Source: Clostridia bacterium
GTDB lineage: Bacteria; Bacillota; Clostridia; Oscillospirales; Acutalibacteraceae
NCBI GenBank assembly: GCA_017480115.1
Contig: JAFVBH010000080.1
Span: forward strand, 1-64,000
Direction of reading: 5' to 3'
DNA length: 64,000 nucleotides
The translations under genes were made by a program, and so were the position numbers. Positions 43,821 through 53,264 of this stretch are shown in pieces (positions within the stretch are counted from its first letter, which is position 1; each line of letters starts with the position of its first letter). Under the pieces are notes generated by a model. That model saw nothing but the letters and a program-made list of their open reading frames with translations. It made no database searches and had not been told where the DNA came from.

Positions 43821-44732
43821 ATGAAAAAATTTTTAAGCGTGATTTTATGCGTCGCCATGCTGTTCTCGCTGGCGATCCCCGTCTTTGCGGCGTATGATAC
43901 GCCCTATGCGGACAGTCAGTTCTTCGACTGCGGCGATTACAGCCTGCATTACCGTGTGAAAAGCGCGGAAAACGCCAAGGGGCAAATCATGATGCTGCAC
44001 GGCTTCGCGGAATCTACCTATAATTGGGAGCCGCTTGCAGCGTTCCTTGCTGAAAACGGCTATACCTGCGTGCTTGTCGATCTGCCGGACTTCGGCTATT
44101 CGTCCCGGGAGACCGGCGAGACCGAAATGCTCCCCCGGGAGGATATTATCCACGCTTTGATGACTGATTTAAGCGACGAGCCCTGGTATCTGGCGGGGCA
44201 CTCCATGGGCGGATATATCGCCCTTGCCGTGGCGCAGAAATATCCCGACAGCGTGAAAAATCTGCTGCTTTACGGTACTGCGGGCAACGACGGCGTTCCC
44301 GCCCGCGCGCTGATGTCCAAAGCCGCCGTCGCCAAAGTCGTGGGCGCGTTTATGGAGCTGATGGGCAGATGTACGCCCGTGGTCAGGTTGCTGCTGCATT
44401 TTGCGTTGCAGGATCGGACGTACGCGTCCGGTTATGATCTTGAAACGCTTATGGCGCCGTTCCGTATCAAGGGTACGGGCGCAGGAGCGGTTCGTAATTT
44501 CTCCATGCTGACCGATACGGATTACGATGCGGTGCGCCGTATGCCGCCGATCCTGTTTGTCAACGGGAGCAAGGATAAGGTCATCGCGGACAGGGCGCGG
44601 ACAAATCTGCGCGCGGCGCTGCCCGACGGCAGTGTGGATTACGTGGTCAGCGGCGGCGGGCACATGTTTATTGAAAATTACGCCGCCGAGACCGCGGCGC
44701 TCACGCTGGATTTTCTGGCGGCGAATGGCTGA
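43821..44732 (+). CDS. Secreted alpha/beta hydrolase
   Basis: 303 residues. N-terminal signal peptide (MKKFLSVILCVAMLFSLAIP, cleavage near VFAA). Hydrolase core: MLHGFAESTYNWEPLAAFLAENGY, DLPDFGYS, nucleophile in LAGHSMGGYIAL, acid in NGSKDKV, and His in GGGHMFIE. It differs from the cytoplasmic lipase at 38736 in being exported. AAAGGAG precedes ATG 43821, 13 bp after the phosphoesterase lipoprotein, so the two exported enzymes are probably co-transcribed. A terminator follows. Confidence 0.87.
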   Translation: MKKFLSVILCVAMLFSLAIPVFAAYDTPYADSQFFDCGDYSLHYRVKSAENAKGQIMMLHGFAESTYNWEPLAAFLAENGYTCVLVDLPDFGYSSRETGETEMLPREDIIHALMTDLSDEPWYLAGHSMGGYIALAVAQKYPDSVKNLLLYGTAGNDGVPARALMSKAAVAKVVGAFMELMGRCTPVVRLLLHFALQDRTYASGYDLETLMAPFRIKGTGAGAVRNFSMLTDTDYDAVRRMPPILFVNGSKDKVIADRARTNLRAALPDGSVDYVVSGGGHMFIENYAAETAALTLDFLAANG

Positions 44733-44747
44733 TACGAAAATTTTATA

Positions 44748-44801
44748 CGGGCACGGATTGGTAGGTTTGCGTAAAAAATCAGTCCGTGTCCCGATTTTTT
44801 T
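44748..44801 (+). terminator. Intrinsic terminator after the secreted hydrolase
   Basis: CGGG(.)CACGGA (44748-44757) pairs with TCCGTG(T)CCCG (44783-44793) around a long loop, followed by ATTTTTTTG. Confidence 0.6.
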
Positions 44802-44810
44802 GAAATAATA

Positions 44811-44839
44811 TTGACATTGTTGTCAGATTTTAGTATAGT
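44811..44839 (+). promoter_or_regulatory. Sigma-A promoter for the NhaC antiporter
   Basis: TTGACA (44811-44816), 17-bp spacer, TATAGT (44834-44839), 36 bases before the ATG. Consensus -35, one mismatch in the -10. Confidence 0.85.
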
Positions 44840-44874
44840 GGAATTGTAAATAATTTGTGAAGGAGCTATAAACG

Positions 44875-46497
44875 ATGGCAAAAACGAAGAAATCCATGCT
44901 CAAGTACGGCATCGCCGCGATCTGCGTCATTATCGTGCTTGTGATCGCAAAGCTGACGACCACCGCAGAATCCGTGCAGAGCAGCTTTTGGGCGCTTGTG
45001 CCGCCGATTCTGGCGATCGCCCTCGCCCTTGTGACAAAAGAAGTCTACAGCTCGCTGTTCATTGGCATCCTGTCCGGCGCGCTGCTGTATTCGGGCTTCA
45101 ATTTCGAGGGTACGCTCCACCATGTCATGGACGAGGGGATTGTCTCGCAGCTTGCCGACGCAGGCAACGTGGGTATTCTGATCTTCCTTGTCCTGCTGGG
45201 CACGCTGGTTGCAATGATGAACAAGGCGGGCGGCTCGGCGGCGTTCGGCCGCTGGGCGCAGAAGCATATCAAGACCCGCGCAGGCGCGCAGATCGCCACC
45301 ATCGTTCTCGGCATGCTGATCTTTATCGACGACTATTTCAACTGCCTGACCGTCGGCAGCGTCATGCGTCCCGTAACGGACAAGCACGGCATTTCCCGCG
45401 CGAAGCTCGCGTATCTGATCGACGCGACCGCCGCGCCCATCTGCATTATCGCGCCCGTGTCCTCGTGGGCGGCGGCTGTGTCCGATTTCGCTGCGGATTT
45501 TTCCGGCGACGTCAGCGGTCTGCAGCTTTTCATCCGCGCCATTCCTTTTAATTTTTACGCCCTGCTGACGATCGTCATGATGTTCGCGCTGGTCTTTATC
45601 AAGGCGGACTTCGGTCCGATGGCGATCCACGAGCGGAACGCCATGAACGGCGATATTTTCACCACCGGCAACGACGACGCACAGAAGCTCGACGAGCAGG
45701 ACGCGAATCCCCGCGGCCGCGTGATCGATCTGATCCTGCCCGTGGCGGTGCTGATCGTCGCCTGCGTCATTGCCATGATCTATACCGGCGGCTTCTTCGG
45801 CGGCGACGTGAGCTTCATCGAGGCGTTCGCCGACAGCGACGCGACTGTCGGTCTTGCATACGGCGCGCTCGCCGCGCTGATCTTCACGGTCATCTATTAT
45901 ATGTGCCGTCGCGTCCTGAATTTTGAGGATTGCATGGGATGCCTGCCCGAGGGCTTCAAGGCGATGGTTCCCGCGATCCTGATTCTGACCCTTGCGTGGA
46001 GTCTGAACGGCGTAACAAAGAGCCTAGGCGCCGCGCCCTATGTTGAAAATCTCATCAAGCAGTCCGCCGACGGCTTTGTGAGCTTCCTGCCCGCGATCAT
46101 CTTCCTTGTCGCGCTGGGTTTGGCGTTCGCCACCGGTACGAGCTGGGGCACGTTCGGTATCCTGATCCCCATCGTACTCGGCGCGCTGCAATCCACGCCC
46201 GATCTGATGATCGTCGCCATGTCCGCATGTATGGCGGGCGCGGTCTGCGGCGACCACTGCTCTCCCATCTCCGATACCACCATCATGGCGTCGGCGGGCG
46301 CGCAGTGCAACCACGTCAACCACGTGTCCACGCAGCTTCCCTATGCGCTGGTCTGCGCCGGCGTGTCGTTCGTGACCTATATCGTCGCCGGTTTCTCCAG
46401 AAGCGCATGGATCAGCCTGCCCGTCGGTATCGTGCTGATGATCGCGCTCCTGCTGCTTGTCAAATATGTGCAGTCCAAAAGGGCGAACAACGCCTGA
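44875..46497 (+). CDS. nhaC: Na+/H+ antiporter, NhaC family
   Basis: 540 residues with about twelve membrane spans. NhaC-family features: FWALVPPILAIALALVTKEVYSSLFIGI, MLIFIDDYFNCLTVGSVMRPVTDKH, FATGTSWGTFGILIPI and CGDHCSPISDTTIMASAGAQCNHVNHV. Exchanges sodium for protons, or a carboxylate coupled to them as in MleN-type members. It has its own near-consensus promoter and terminator, so it is a single-gene unit. AAGGAG precedes ATG. Confidence 0.92.
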   Translation: MAKTKKSMLKYGIAAICVIIVLVIAKLTTTAESVQSSFWALVPPILAIALALVTKEVYSSLFIGILSGALLYSGFNFEGTLHHVMDEGIVSQLADAGNVGILIFLVLLGTLVAMMNKAGGSAAFGRWAQKHIKTRAGAQIATIVLGMLIFIDDYFNCLTVGSVMRPVTDKHGISRAKLAYLIDATAAPICIIAPVSSWAAAVSDFAADFSGDVSGLQLFIRAIPFNFYALLTIVMMFALVFIKADFGPMAIHERNAMNGDIFTTGNDDAQKLDEQDANPRGRVIDLILPVAVLIVACVIAMIYTGGFFGGDVSFIEAFADSDATVGLAYGALAALIFTVIYYMCRRVLNFEDCMGCLPEGFKAMVPAILILTLAWSLNGVTKSLGAAPYVENLIKQSADGFVSFLPAIIFLVALGLAFATGTSWGTFGILIPIVLGALQSTPDLMIVAMSACMAGAVCGDHCSPISDTTIMASAGAQCNHVNHVSTQLPYALVCAGVSFVTYIVAGFSRSAWISLPVGIVLMIALLLLVKYVQSKRANNA

Positions 46498-46510
46498 TCT
46501 CAGAAACGCA

Positions 46511-46540
46511 AAAACCGTCGGCTCGTCCGGCGGTTTTTTT
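46511..46540 (+). terminator. Intrinsic terminator after nhaC
   Basis: ACCGTCGG (46514-46521) with CCGGCGGT (46527-46534), followed by seven T, 13 bases after the stop. Confidence 0.8.
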
Positions 46541-46635
46541 CTGTTTGCCGTATGATGCGGGCGTGAAGATCGAATTTCGGGCAGATTTTACCCAAAAATT
46601 TAAAATAAACTATTCCCAATTCTTTTTCTATATGG

Positions 46636-46641
46636 TATAAT
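46636..46641 (+). promoter_or_regulatory. Likely -10 element for miaB-ylbF-mutS-mutL-miaA
   Basis: TATAAT lies 38 bases before the miaB start in an AT-rich gap. The matching -35 (TTCCCA at 18-bp spacing) is poor. Confidence 0.4.
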
Positions 46642-46678
46642 ATAGCGTCATAATGAAAAATTATAGGCGGAATTGCAA

Positions 46679-48097
46679 TTGATTGATAATAAGAAAAAAA
46701 ATGTATTTATCAGTGAAGAGGAGCTTGCGCGGCAGCGCGAGTTTACGGCGCTTGCGCGGGAGCTGCTGTATGAGCGGTTCGGCGATACGCCGAAAGCCTT
46801 TGTGCATACCTACGGTTGTCAGGGCAACGTCGCGGATTCCGAGCGCATCAAGGGGCGGCTTGCCGAAATGGGCTTCACGTTTTGTGATAAAGCCGAGGAC
46901 GCGGATTTTGTGCTGTTCAACACCTGCGCCGTGCGGGAGCATGCCGAGGATCGCGTGTTCGGCAATGTGGGCGCGCTGAAACCGATAAAAGAAAAAAACG
47001 GCAATAATATGATTATCGCCCTTTGCGGCTGTATGACGCAGCAGGCGCATATTGCCGAAAAACTCCGTAAAAGCTACGACTACGTGAATCTCGTATTCGG
47101 CACCTTTGCCGTCTACCGTTTGCCCGAGCTTTTATACAGTGTGCTGCGCAAGCGCAAACGCGTGTTTGACGTGCAGAACGAATCCGGCAGGATCGCCGAG
47201 GGGATTCCCGCGGTGCGGGACCGGGCGTTCCGCGCGTGGCTGCCCATCATGTACGGCTGCAACAATTTCTGCACCTATTGCATTGTGCCCCATGTGCGCG
47301 GCAGAGAGCGCAGCCGGGAGCCGGAAAAGATCCTCGCGGAGGCGCGGGAGCTGATCGCCGCCGGCGCGAAAGAGATCACCCTTCTGGGGCAGAACGTCAA
47401 TTCCTACGGGAAGGAACCGGATTGCGGCGTGAATTTCTCCGAGCTGCTGCGCAGGATCAACGCGCTGCCGGGAGATTTTATCATTCGCTTTATGACCTCG
47501 CACCCCAAGGATTGCTCCGAAGAGCTGCTGCGGACGATGGCGGCATGCGAAAAGGTGGAGCGCCATCTGCATCTGCCGTTCCAAAGCGGGAACGACCGCG
47601 TACTCAAGGCGATGAACCGCGGTTATACCGCGGCGCACTATCAAGAGCTTTGCCGCATGGCGAAGGAACTCATGCCCGACATCGCCCTGACCGGCGACGT
47701 GATCGTCGGCTTTCCGGGGGAGACTTACGAGGAATTTTGCGACACCAAACGGCTCATTGAAGATGTGGAATTTTCCTCGCTGTTTACCTTTATATATTCC
47801 CCGCGCAAGGGAACAAGGGCGGCGGAGATGGCGGATCCCGTGCCCGCAAAGGAAAAAGGCGTGTGGTTCCGCGAGCTGCTCGCCGCGCAGGAAAAGATCG
47901 CCGCAGCGCGGAATCAATCGCTGGTCGGCAAGCGGTTCCGCGTGCTGATCGAGGAGCGCGAGGGCGATCTTCTTATCGGCAGGACAAGCGGGAATTTTAC
48001 CATCAAATGCCCCGGGGACGCGTCGCTGGTCGGCAGCTTTGCAGAGGCGGAGATCACCGAGGCGGGCAACTGGGTATTAACGGGGCGGCTGGTCTGA
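46679..48097 (+). CDS. miaB: tRNA-2-methylthio-N6-dimethylallyladenosine synthase
   Basis: 472 residues. Radical-SAM methylthiotransferase acting on i6A37 of tRNA. Domains: UPF0004 with three cluster cysteines (TYGCQGN, NTCAVRE, GCMTQ), radical-SAM motif CNNFCTYCIVP, and a C-terminal TRAM domain (KRFRVLIEE...). Start TTG 46679 is preferred since AGGCGG lies 8 bases upstream; TTG 46673 is only 2 bases from it. The partner miaA, which makes its substrate, lies at the end of the same run. Confidence 0.95.
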   Translation: MIDNKKKNVFISEEELARQREFTALARELLYERFGDTPKAFVHTYGCQGNVADSERIKGRLAEMGFTFCDKAEDADFVLFNTCAVREHAEDRVFGNVGALKPIKEKNGNNMIIALCGCMTQQAHIAEKLRKSYDYVNLVFGTFAVYRLPELLYSVLRKRKRVFDVQNESGRIAEGIPAVRDRAFRAWLPIMYGCNNFCTYCIVPHVRGRERSREPEKILAEARELIAAGAKEITLLGQNVNSYGKEPDCGVNFSELLRRINALPGDFIIRFMTSHPKDCSEELLRTMAACEKVERHLHLPFQSGNDRVLKAMNRGYTAAHYQELCRMAKELMPDIALTGDVIVGFPGETYEEFCDTKRLIEDVEFSSLFTFIYSPRKGTRAAEMADPVPAKEKGVWFRELLAAQEKIAAARNQSLVGKRFRVLIEEREGDLLIGRTSGNFTIKCPGDASLVGSFAEAEITEAGNWVLTGRLV

Positions 48098-48130
48098 TCC
48101 CCGATAACAATATGATTTAGGAGAATTATT

Positions 48131-48541
48131 ATGGACGTAATTGCAAAAACGAGAGAGCTGGGCGCTGTGATCCAGCAGGATGAAAGATACCTCAACTTTA
48201 CCAAGGCGAGAGAGCAGAATGAAAAGGACGACGCGCTCAACGCGCTGATCGCCAAGCTGAATCTGATCCAGATGTCCTATCAGCAGGAAGATATGAAGGA
48301 CACCCCCGACGAGAATGTGAAAGCGGGCTACGACAGGGAGTTTCGCGAGGTCTACGACCAGGTCATGCAGAACCCCAATATGATCGCTTATCAGACCGCC
48401 AAGCAGGAAGTGGACGAGATGATGCAGTACGTGATGCAGCTGCTGTCCCTTTGCGTCAACGGCGAGGACCCCGCGACCTGCGAGGTGCCCGAACCCCACG
48501 ATTGCAGCTGCGGCTGCGACGGCTGCAGCGGCTGCCACTGA
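48131..48541 (+). CDS. ylbF: YlbF/RicF-family protein with Cys-rich tail
   Basis: 136 residues. A helical YlbF/YmcA domain (1-115), then a C-terminal tail with six Cys in a short stretch (CEVPEPHDC and CSCGCDGCSGCH). In Bacillus the RicAFT complex regulates RNase Y processing and carries iron-sulfur clusters, so the tail may bind a cluster or metal here. It sits between miaB and mutS, as in many Clostridia. GGAGAATT precedes ATG. Confidence 0.85.
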   Translation: MDVIAKTRELGAVIQQDERYLNFTKAREQNEKDDALNALIAKLNLIQMSYQQEDMKDTPDENVKAGYDREFREVYDQVMQNPNMIAYQTAKQEVDEMMQYVMQLLSLCVNGEDPATCEVPEPHDCSCGCDGCSGCH

Positions 48542-48598
48542 GTTGCGCGCCGGAACCACGGCAGTTGAAATGATTCTACAGACAAGGAGACCCACAGC

Positions 48599-51199
48599 AT
48601 GACACCGATGATGCAGCAGTATCTAAAGGTCAAAGAACAATACCCGAACACGCTGTTATTTTACAGACTGGGCGATTTCTACGAAATGTTTTTTGACGAC
48701 GCGAAAACCGCGTCCAAGGAGCTGGATCTGACCCTGACCGGCAGAGACTGCGGCGAGGCGGAGCGCGCGCCGATGTGCGGCGTGCCCTTTCATGCTGCAG
48801 ATACCTATATCGCGCGTCTTGTGGCAAAGGGCTACAAGGTCGCCGTTTGCGAGCAGATGGAGGATCCCGCGACGGCAAAGGGGATTGTCAAGCGGGACGT
48901 GATCCGCGTGATGACTCCCGGCACGGTGATCGAGAGCAGCATGCTGGACGAATCCCGCAATAATTATCTTGCCGCCGTGTTTCTGAAAGAGGAACGCGCG
49001 GGGCTTGCCTTTGCCGATATTTCCACCGGCGCGGTTCACGTCTGCGCCCGGTACGGGAAAAATATCACCGAGCAGGTAAAAAATGAGATCGCCCGCTTTG
49101 AGCCGTCGGAAATGATCCTGAATACCTATGCGGTGGCGGATCAGCGGCTGCGGGAATTTCTCGCCGCGCGGGATATTCTTACGCCCGATAAGGCGGACGA
49201 CAGCCTGTTTGATTATGAGGCGGGCAAGCTGCTGGTGACAAGGCATTTTAAAAAAAGCGAGGACGAGCTGTCCTTGGGCGGGATTCCCGAGGCGGTCATG
49301 GCGCTGGGCGCCGCGCTGAGCTACTTGAAAACCAGTCAAAAGTCTGATTTGGAAAATATTACGGAGCTGCAGGTCTACGATAACGATAAATACATGGGGC
49401 TTGACGTGACGGCGCGCCGCAATCTGGAACTGACCGAATCCGCCCAGCGGCGGGAAAAACGCGGCTCGCTGCTGTGGGTGGTGGACAAGACCAAAACCTC
49501 CATGGGCAAGCGGCTGATCCGTTCCTATGTAGAAAACCCGCTGGTGGACGTGGTGCGGATCAACGAGCGGTTAAACTGCGTGAAGGAATTGTACAGCAGC
49601 AGCGAGCTGCTGACCGCTGTGCGCGACGCGCTGGCGGGGATCAATGATTTTGAGCGCATCCTGACCCGTATTGTTTACGGGACGTGCAACGCACGGGAGC
49701 TGCGCGCGTTGGCGGCGGCTGCCGCGGCGATCCCGCAGGTAAAGGCGCTGCTGTCCGGCGCGCGTACAAAGCTGCTGCGGGAAATTGATAACGATCTGGA
49801 CGAGCTGGCGGATATTTACGCGTTGATCGACGCCGCCATTGCCGACGAGCCCGCCTTTTCCGTGCGGGAGGGCGGCATGATCCAAACGGGCTACAACGAA
49901 GAGCTGGATTCCCTGCGGGAGATCACCACCGGCGGCACAAAGCTTCTTGCCGAGCTGGAGGCGCGGGAAAAGGAGCAGACCGGCATTAAAAAACTCAAGG
50001 TCGGCTACAATAAAGTGTTCGGTTATTATATCGAGGTGTCCAATTCCTTCAAGGAGCTGGTGCCCGATCATTACATAAGAAAACAAACCCTCGTCAACGG
50101 CGAGCGGTTCATTACAGAGGAATTAAAGACCTTTGAGGCGAAAGTCCTCGGCGCGCAGGAGCGTATCAACAAGCTGGAATATGAGCTGTTCCGCGAAGTG
50201 ACCGCCGCCGTCGCCAAGGAGCAGGGCAGGATCAAGCGCACCGCGTCGGCGCTGGCGCGGTTGGATACCTTCGCCTCCTTTGCCTACGTTTCGCTGCAAT
50301 ACGGCTATGAAATGCCCACGGTCAATGATTCCGATAAAATCATCATCAAAAACGGCAGGCACCCGGTGGTGGAAAAGTTTTTGGGCGGCGAACCGTTCGT
50401 GCACAACGATACCGCGATGGACTGCGGCGAGAATCGGACGCAGATCATCACCGGTCCCAATATGGCGGGTAAATCCACCTACATGCGGCAGATCGCTCTG
50501 ATCGTGATTATGGCGCAGATGGGCTGCTTTGTGCCTGCGTATGCCGCCGAGATCGGCATTGTGGATAAAATTTTTACGCGGATCGGCGCGTCGGACGATC
50601 TGTCCATGGGGCAGTCCACCTTTATGATGGAAATGTCCGAGGTCTCCGCGATATTGAAAAACGCCACCAAGCAAAGTCTCATTATCTTGGACGAGATCGG
50701 CAGAGGCACCTCTACCTACGACGGGATGAGCATTGCCCGCGCCGTGCTGGAATATGTGACGGATAAAAAGAAGCTGGGGGCGAAAACCCTGTTCGCGACC
50801 CACTATCATGAGCTGACCGCCCTGGAAAATACCATGGACGGCGTGAAAAATTACAATATCGCCGTAAAAAAACGCGGCGAGGATATTATCTTTTTACGCA
50901 AGATCGTTCCCGGCGGCGCCGACGGCAGCTACGGTATCGAGGTCGCGAAGCTGGCGGGCATTCCCGCAAAGGTGGTTGCCCGCGCCCGCACGGTGTTGGC
51001 GGAGCTGGAAGCCGGGGGCGGCGCGCCCGTGGTTGTCCGTCAGGCGCGTCCCGCCGCGGCGGACGAAATGCAAATTTCCATGACCGCCGGGATCGGCAAT
51101 GAGATCATGGACGAGCTGAAGCGCACCGATCTCAATACCCTGACGCCGATTGAAGCGCTGACGATGCTTTACCGATTGAAAAAACTGGCGGAAAGCTGA
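48599..51199 (+). CDS. mutS: DNA mismatch repair protein MutS
   Basis: 866 residues, full length. Mismatch-recognition domain I with FYRLGDFYEMFFDDA (Phe-x-Glu), connector, lever and clamp, then the ABC ATPase with Walker A GPNMAGKS (619-626), signature DLSMGQSTFMMEM, Walker B LIILDEIGRGTSTYDG and FATHYHELTALE. Followed by mutL after 40 bp. AAGGAG precedes ATG. Confidence 0.97.
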   Translation: MTPMMQQYLKVKEQYPNTLLFYRLGDFYEMFFDDAKTASKELDLTLTGRDCGEAERAPMCGVPFHAADTYIARLVAKGYKVAVCEQMEDPATAKGIVKRDVIRVMTPGTVIESSMLDESRNNYLAAVFLKEERAGLAFADISTGAVHVCARYGKNITEQVKNEIARFEPSEMILNTYAVADQRLREFLAARDILTPDKADDSLFDYEAGKLLVTRHFKKSEDELSLGGIPEAVMALGAALSYLKTSQKSDLENITELQVYDNDKYMGLDVTARRNLELTESAQRREKRGSLLWVVDKTKTSMGKRLIRSYVENPLVDVVRINERLNCVKELYSSSELLTAVRDALAGINDFERILTRIVYGTCNARELRALAAAAAAIPQVKALLSGARTKLLREIDNDLDELADIYALIDAAIADEPAFSVREGGMIQTGYNEELDSLREITTGGTKLLAELEAREKEQTGIKKLKVGYNKVFGYYIEVSNSFKELVPDHYIRKQTLVNGERFITEELKTFEAKVLGAQERINKLEYELFREVTAAVAKEQGRIKRTASALARLDTFASFAYVSLQYGYEMPTVNDSDKIIIKNGRHPVVEKFLGGEPFVHNDTAMDCGENRTQIITGPNMAGKSTYMRQIALIVIMAQMGCFVPAYAAEIGIVDKIFTRIGASDDLSMGQSTFMMEMSEVSAILKNATKQSLIILDEIGRGTSTYDGMSIARAVLEYVTDKKKLGAKTLFATHYHELTALENTMDGVKNYNIAVKKRGEDIIFLRKIVPGGADGSYGIEVAKLAGIPAKVVARARTVLAELEAGGGAPVVVRQARPAAADEMQISMTAGIGNEIMDELKRTDLNTLTPIEALTMLYRLKKLAES

Positions 51200-51239
51200 A
51201 TTTCCGCGATCGAACGCTTATAGAACGGAAGGTGATTTT

Positions 51240-53264
51240 ATGCCGAAAATTAACGTATTATCCCGCACGGTCGCCGAGCTGATCGCGGCGGGCGAGGTGG
51301 TGGAGCGGCCGTCCTCCGCCATGAAAGAGCTGATTGAAAATTCCATCGACGCGGGCAGCCATAAGATCACCGTGGAAATCAAAAACGGCGGGATCACCTA
51401 TATGCGCGTCACCGACGACGGCTGCGGCATCGCGCCCGAGGACGTGCCCAAGGCGTTTATCAGCCACGCGACCAGCAAGATCGCCGACGCCGACGATCTG
51501 AACGCCATTTTTACGCTGGGTTTTCGCGGGGAGGCGCTGGCGTCCGTGGCGGCGGTGGCAAAGGTGGAAATGCTGACCAAGGAGCGGGAAAGCACCTTCG
51601 GCGCCCGTTATGTGATTGAGGGCGGCAAGGAGATCCTCGCGGATACCGCAGGCTGCCCGGACGGCACCACGGTCGTTGTGCGCGATCTGTTTTACAACAC
51701 ACCCGCGCGTATGAAATTCTTAAAGCGCGACGTGACCGAGGGCACGTATGTCTCGGATATTGTGACAAAAATCGCGCTGGCGCACCCCGAAATCAGCTTT
51801 CGTTTTATCAGAGACGGCAAGCAGACCTTGTTTACTCCCGGCGACGGGGATCTGCGGGGCGTGATCGCCGCGCTGTTCGGCGCGGATTTTGCCGCCGGTA
51901 TGGTCGCTTGCAGCTATGCGCTGGACGGTATCGCCGCCCATGGATATGTGTCGCTGCCTCGTGCTGGAAAGGCGACGCGCAACTCTCAATATTTCTTTGT
52001 TAATAACCGTTATGTGAAGATTCCCGTAGGCGCTGCGGCGCTGGATAATGCCTATAAAAATTCCGTCATGGTGGGGAAATTCCCCGCCTGCGTGCTGAAT
52101 ATTACCGTGCCCGCCGAGACGGTGGACGTGAACGTCCACCCGGCAAAAACAGAGGTGCGGTTTTCCGATGAAAAACGCATTTATAACGCTGTGTATTACG
52201 CGGCAAAGAACGCCATTACGGAATCCGACTACCGTCCCGCGCTGCCGCCAGATTCCCTGATCGACGCCCGTCCGGTATTATCCGGCGAGCAGACGCAAAT
52301 GGAGATCAAAACCACGGTCTCCGATATTCTTGCGCAGAGCAAACAGACGCCGCCGGTTAAATCCATTGTGCCGCCGACGCCGAATCAATCGCCGCAGGTA
52401 ACGGTATACGAACCGGGCGGCAAGGATTTCTTCGTTGCGGCAAGTCCCGCTGCGCCGGAGATCGCGTCGATTCCCTTTGCGCCCGCTGTGGATACGCCGG
52501 ATACGGCTGTGCCTGCGGCAGCTGCGGATATTCCCGTGTCGGATGCCGTGCTGTACGGCGACCCGCCGCCTGTTGCGCCGTCCCGCCCGGTCAATATCGA
52601 TATTACATACGACGAGCCGGAACCGACGGCGGAATCCTCTGCCCCTGTGGCAGCGGACAATACGGCGGCTGCGGCGCAGACGCAAAAAGAAGTCCCGTAT
52701 TTTGTCTATATCGGCGAAATTTTTGATACCTACTTGTTGGCGCAGTATGAAGGAAAGCTTTTGATTGTCGATAAGCATGCCCTGCATGAGCGTATTTTGT
52801 TTAATGAGATCAGCGCTCGCGGCGCGTGTACCATGCCGCAGGTATTGCTGCTGCCGGTCACGGTGCGGCTCGACAGGCGGGAATACGCCGCCGTGCTGGA
52901 GAATCTTGACGCGCTGGAGTCGATCGGATTTTCCGTTTCCGATTTCGGCGACGGCGCCGTCCTTGTGCGGGAATGTCCCGTGATGTTCGCCGGGGACGAT
53001 ATTGCCGCCGTGATCTCCGAGCTGGCGGGGGAGATGCTGAGGCACAGCAGGGAGCTGCTGACCGAAAAGCTGGACTGGCTGTATCATTCCGCCTCCTGCC
53101 GCGCGGCAGTCAAGGGCGGAAGTGCGCTTACGCGGGAGGACGCGATCCTGCTGATCAGCAGGGTGCTGACCGACGATGATCTGCGCTACTGCCCCCATGG
53201 CAGACCGGTCATGATGGAGCTGACGCAGAAGGAACTGGAAAAGCAGTTCGGGAGAATCCAATGA
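51240..53264 (+). CDS. mutL: DNA mismatch repair protein MutL
   Basis: 674 residues. N-terminal GHKL ATPase (ELIENSIDAG, DDGCGI, SHATSKI, GFRGEAL), a Pro/Ala-rich linker (about 345-480), and the C-terminal dimerisation/endonuclease domain with DKHALHERILFNE (511-523), SCRAAVKGG and CPHGRP. In endonuclease-type MutL the motif is DQHAxxExxxxE; here position 522 is Asn and a Glu follows at 523. AAGGTGATTTT precedes ATG. Its stop overlaps the miaA start in ATGA. Confidence 0.96.
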   Translation: MPKINVLSRTVAELIAAGEVVERPSSAMKELIENSIDAGSHKITVEIKNGGITYMRVTDDGCGIAPEDVPKAFISHATSKIADADDLNAIFTLGFRGEALASVAAVAKVEMLTKERESTFGARYVIEGGKEILADTAGCPDGTTVVVRDLFYNTPARMKFLKRDVTEGTYVSDIVTKIALAHPEISFRFIRDGKQTLFTPGDGDLRGVIAALFGADFAAGMVACSYALDGIAAHGYVSLPRAGKATRNSQYFFVNNRYVKIPVGAAALDNAYKNSVMVGKFPACVLNITVPAETVDVNVHPAKTEVRFSDEKRIYNAVYYAAKNAITESDYRPALPPDSLIDARPVLSGEQTQMEIKTTVSDILAQSKQTPPVKSIVPPTPNQSPQVTVYEPGGKDFFVAASPAAPEIASIPFAPAVDTPDTAVPAAAADIPVSDAVLYGDPPPVAPSRPVNIDITYDEPEPTAESSAPVAADNTAAAAQTQKEVPYFVYIGEIFDTYLLAQYEGKLLIVDKHALHERILFNEISARGACTMPQVLLLPVTVRLDRREYAAVLENLDALESIGFSVSDFGDGAVLVRECPVMFAGDDIAAVISELAGEMLRHSRELLTEKLDWLYHSASCRAAVKGGSALTREDAILLISRVLTDDDLRYCPHGRPVMMELTQKELEKQFGRIQ

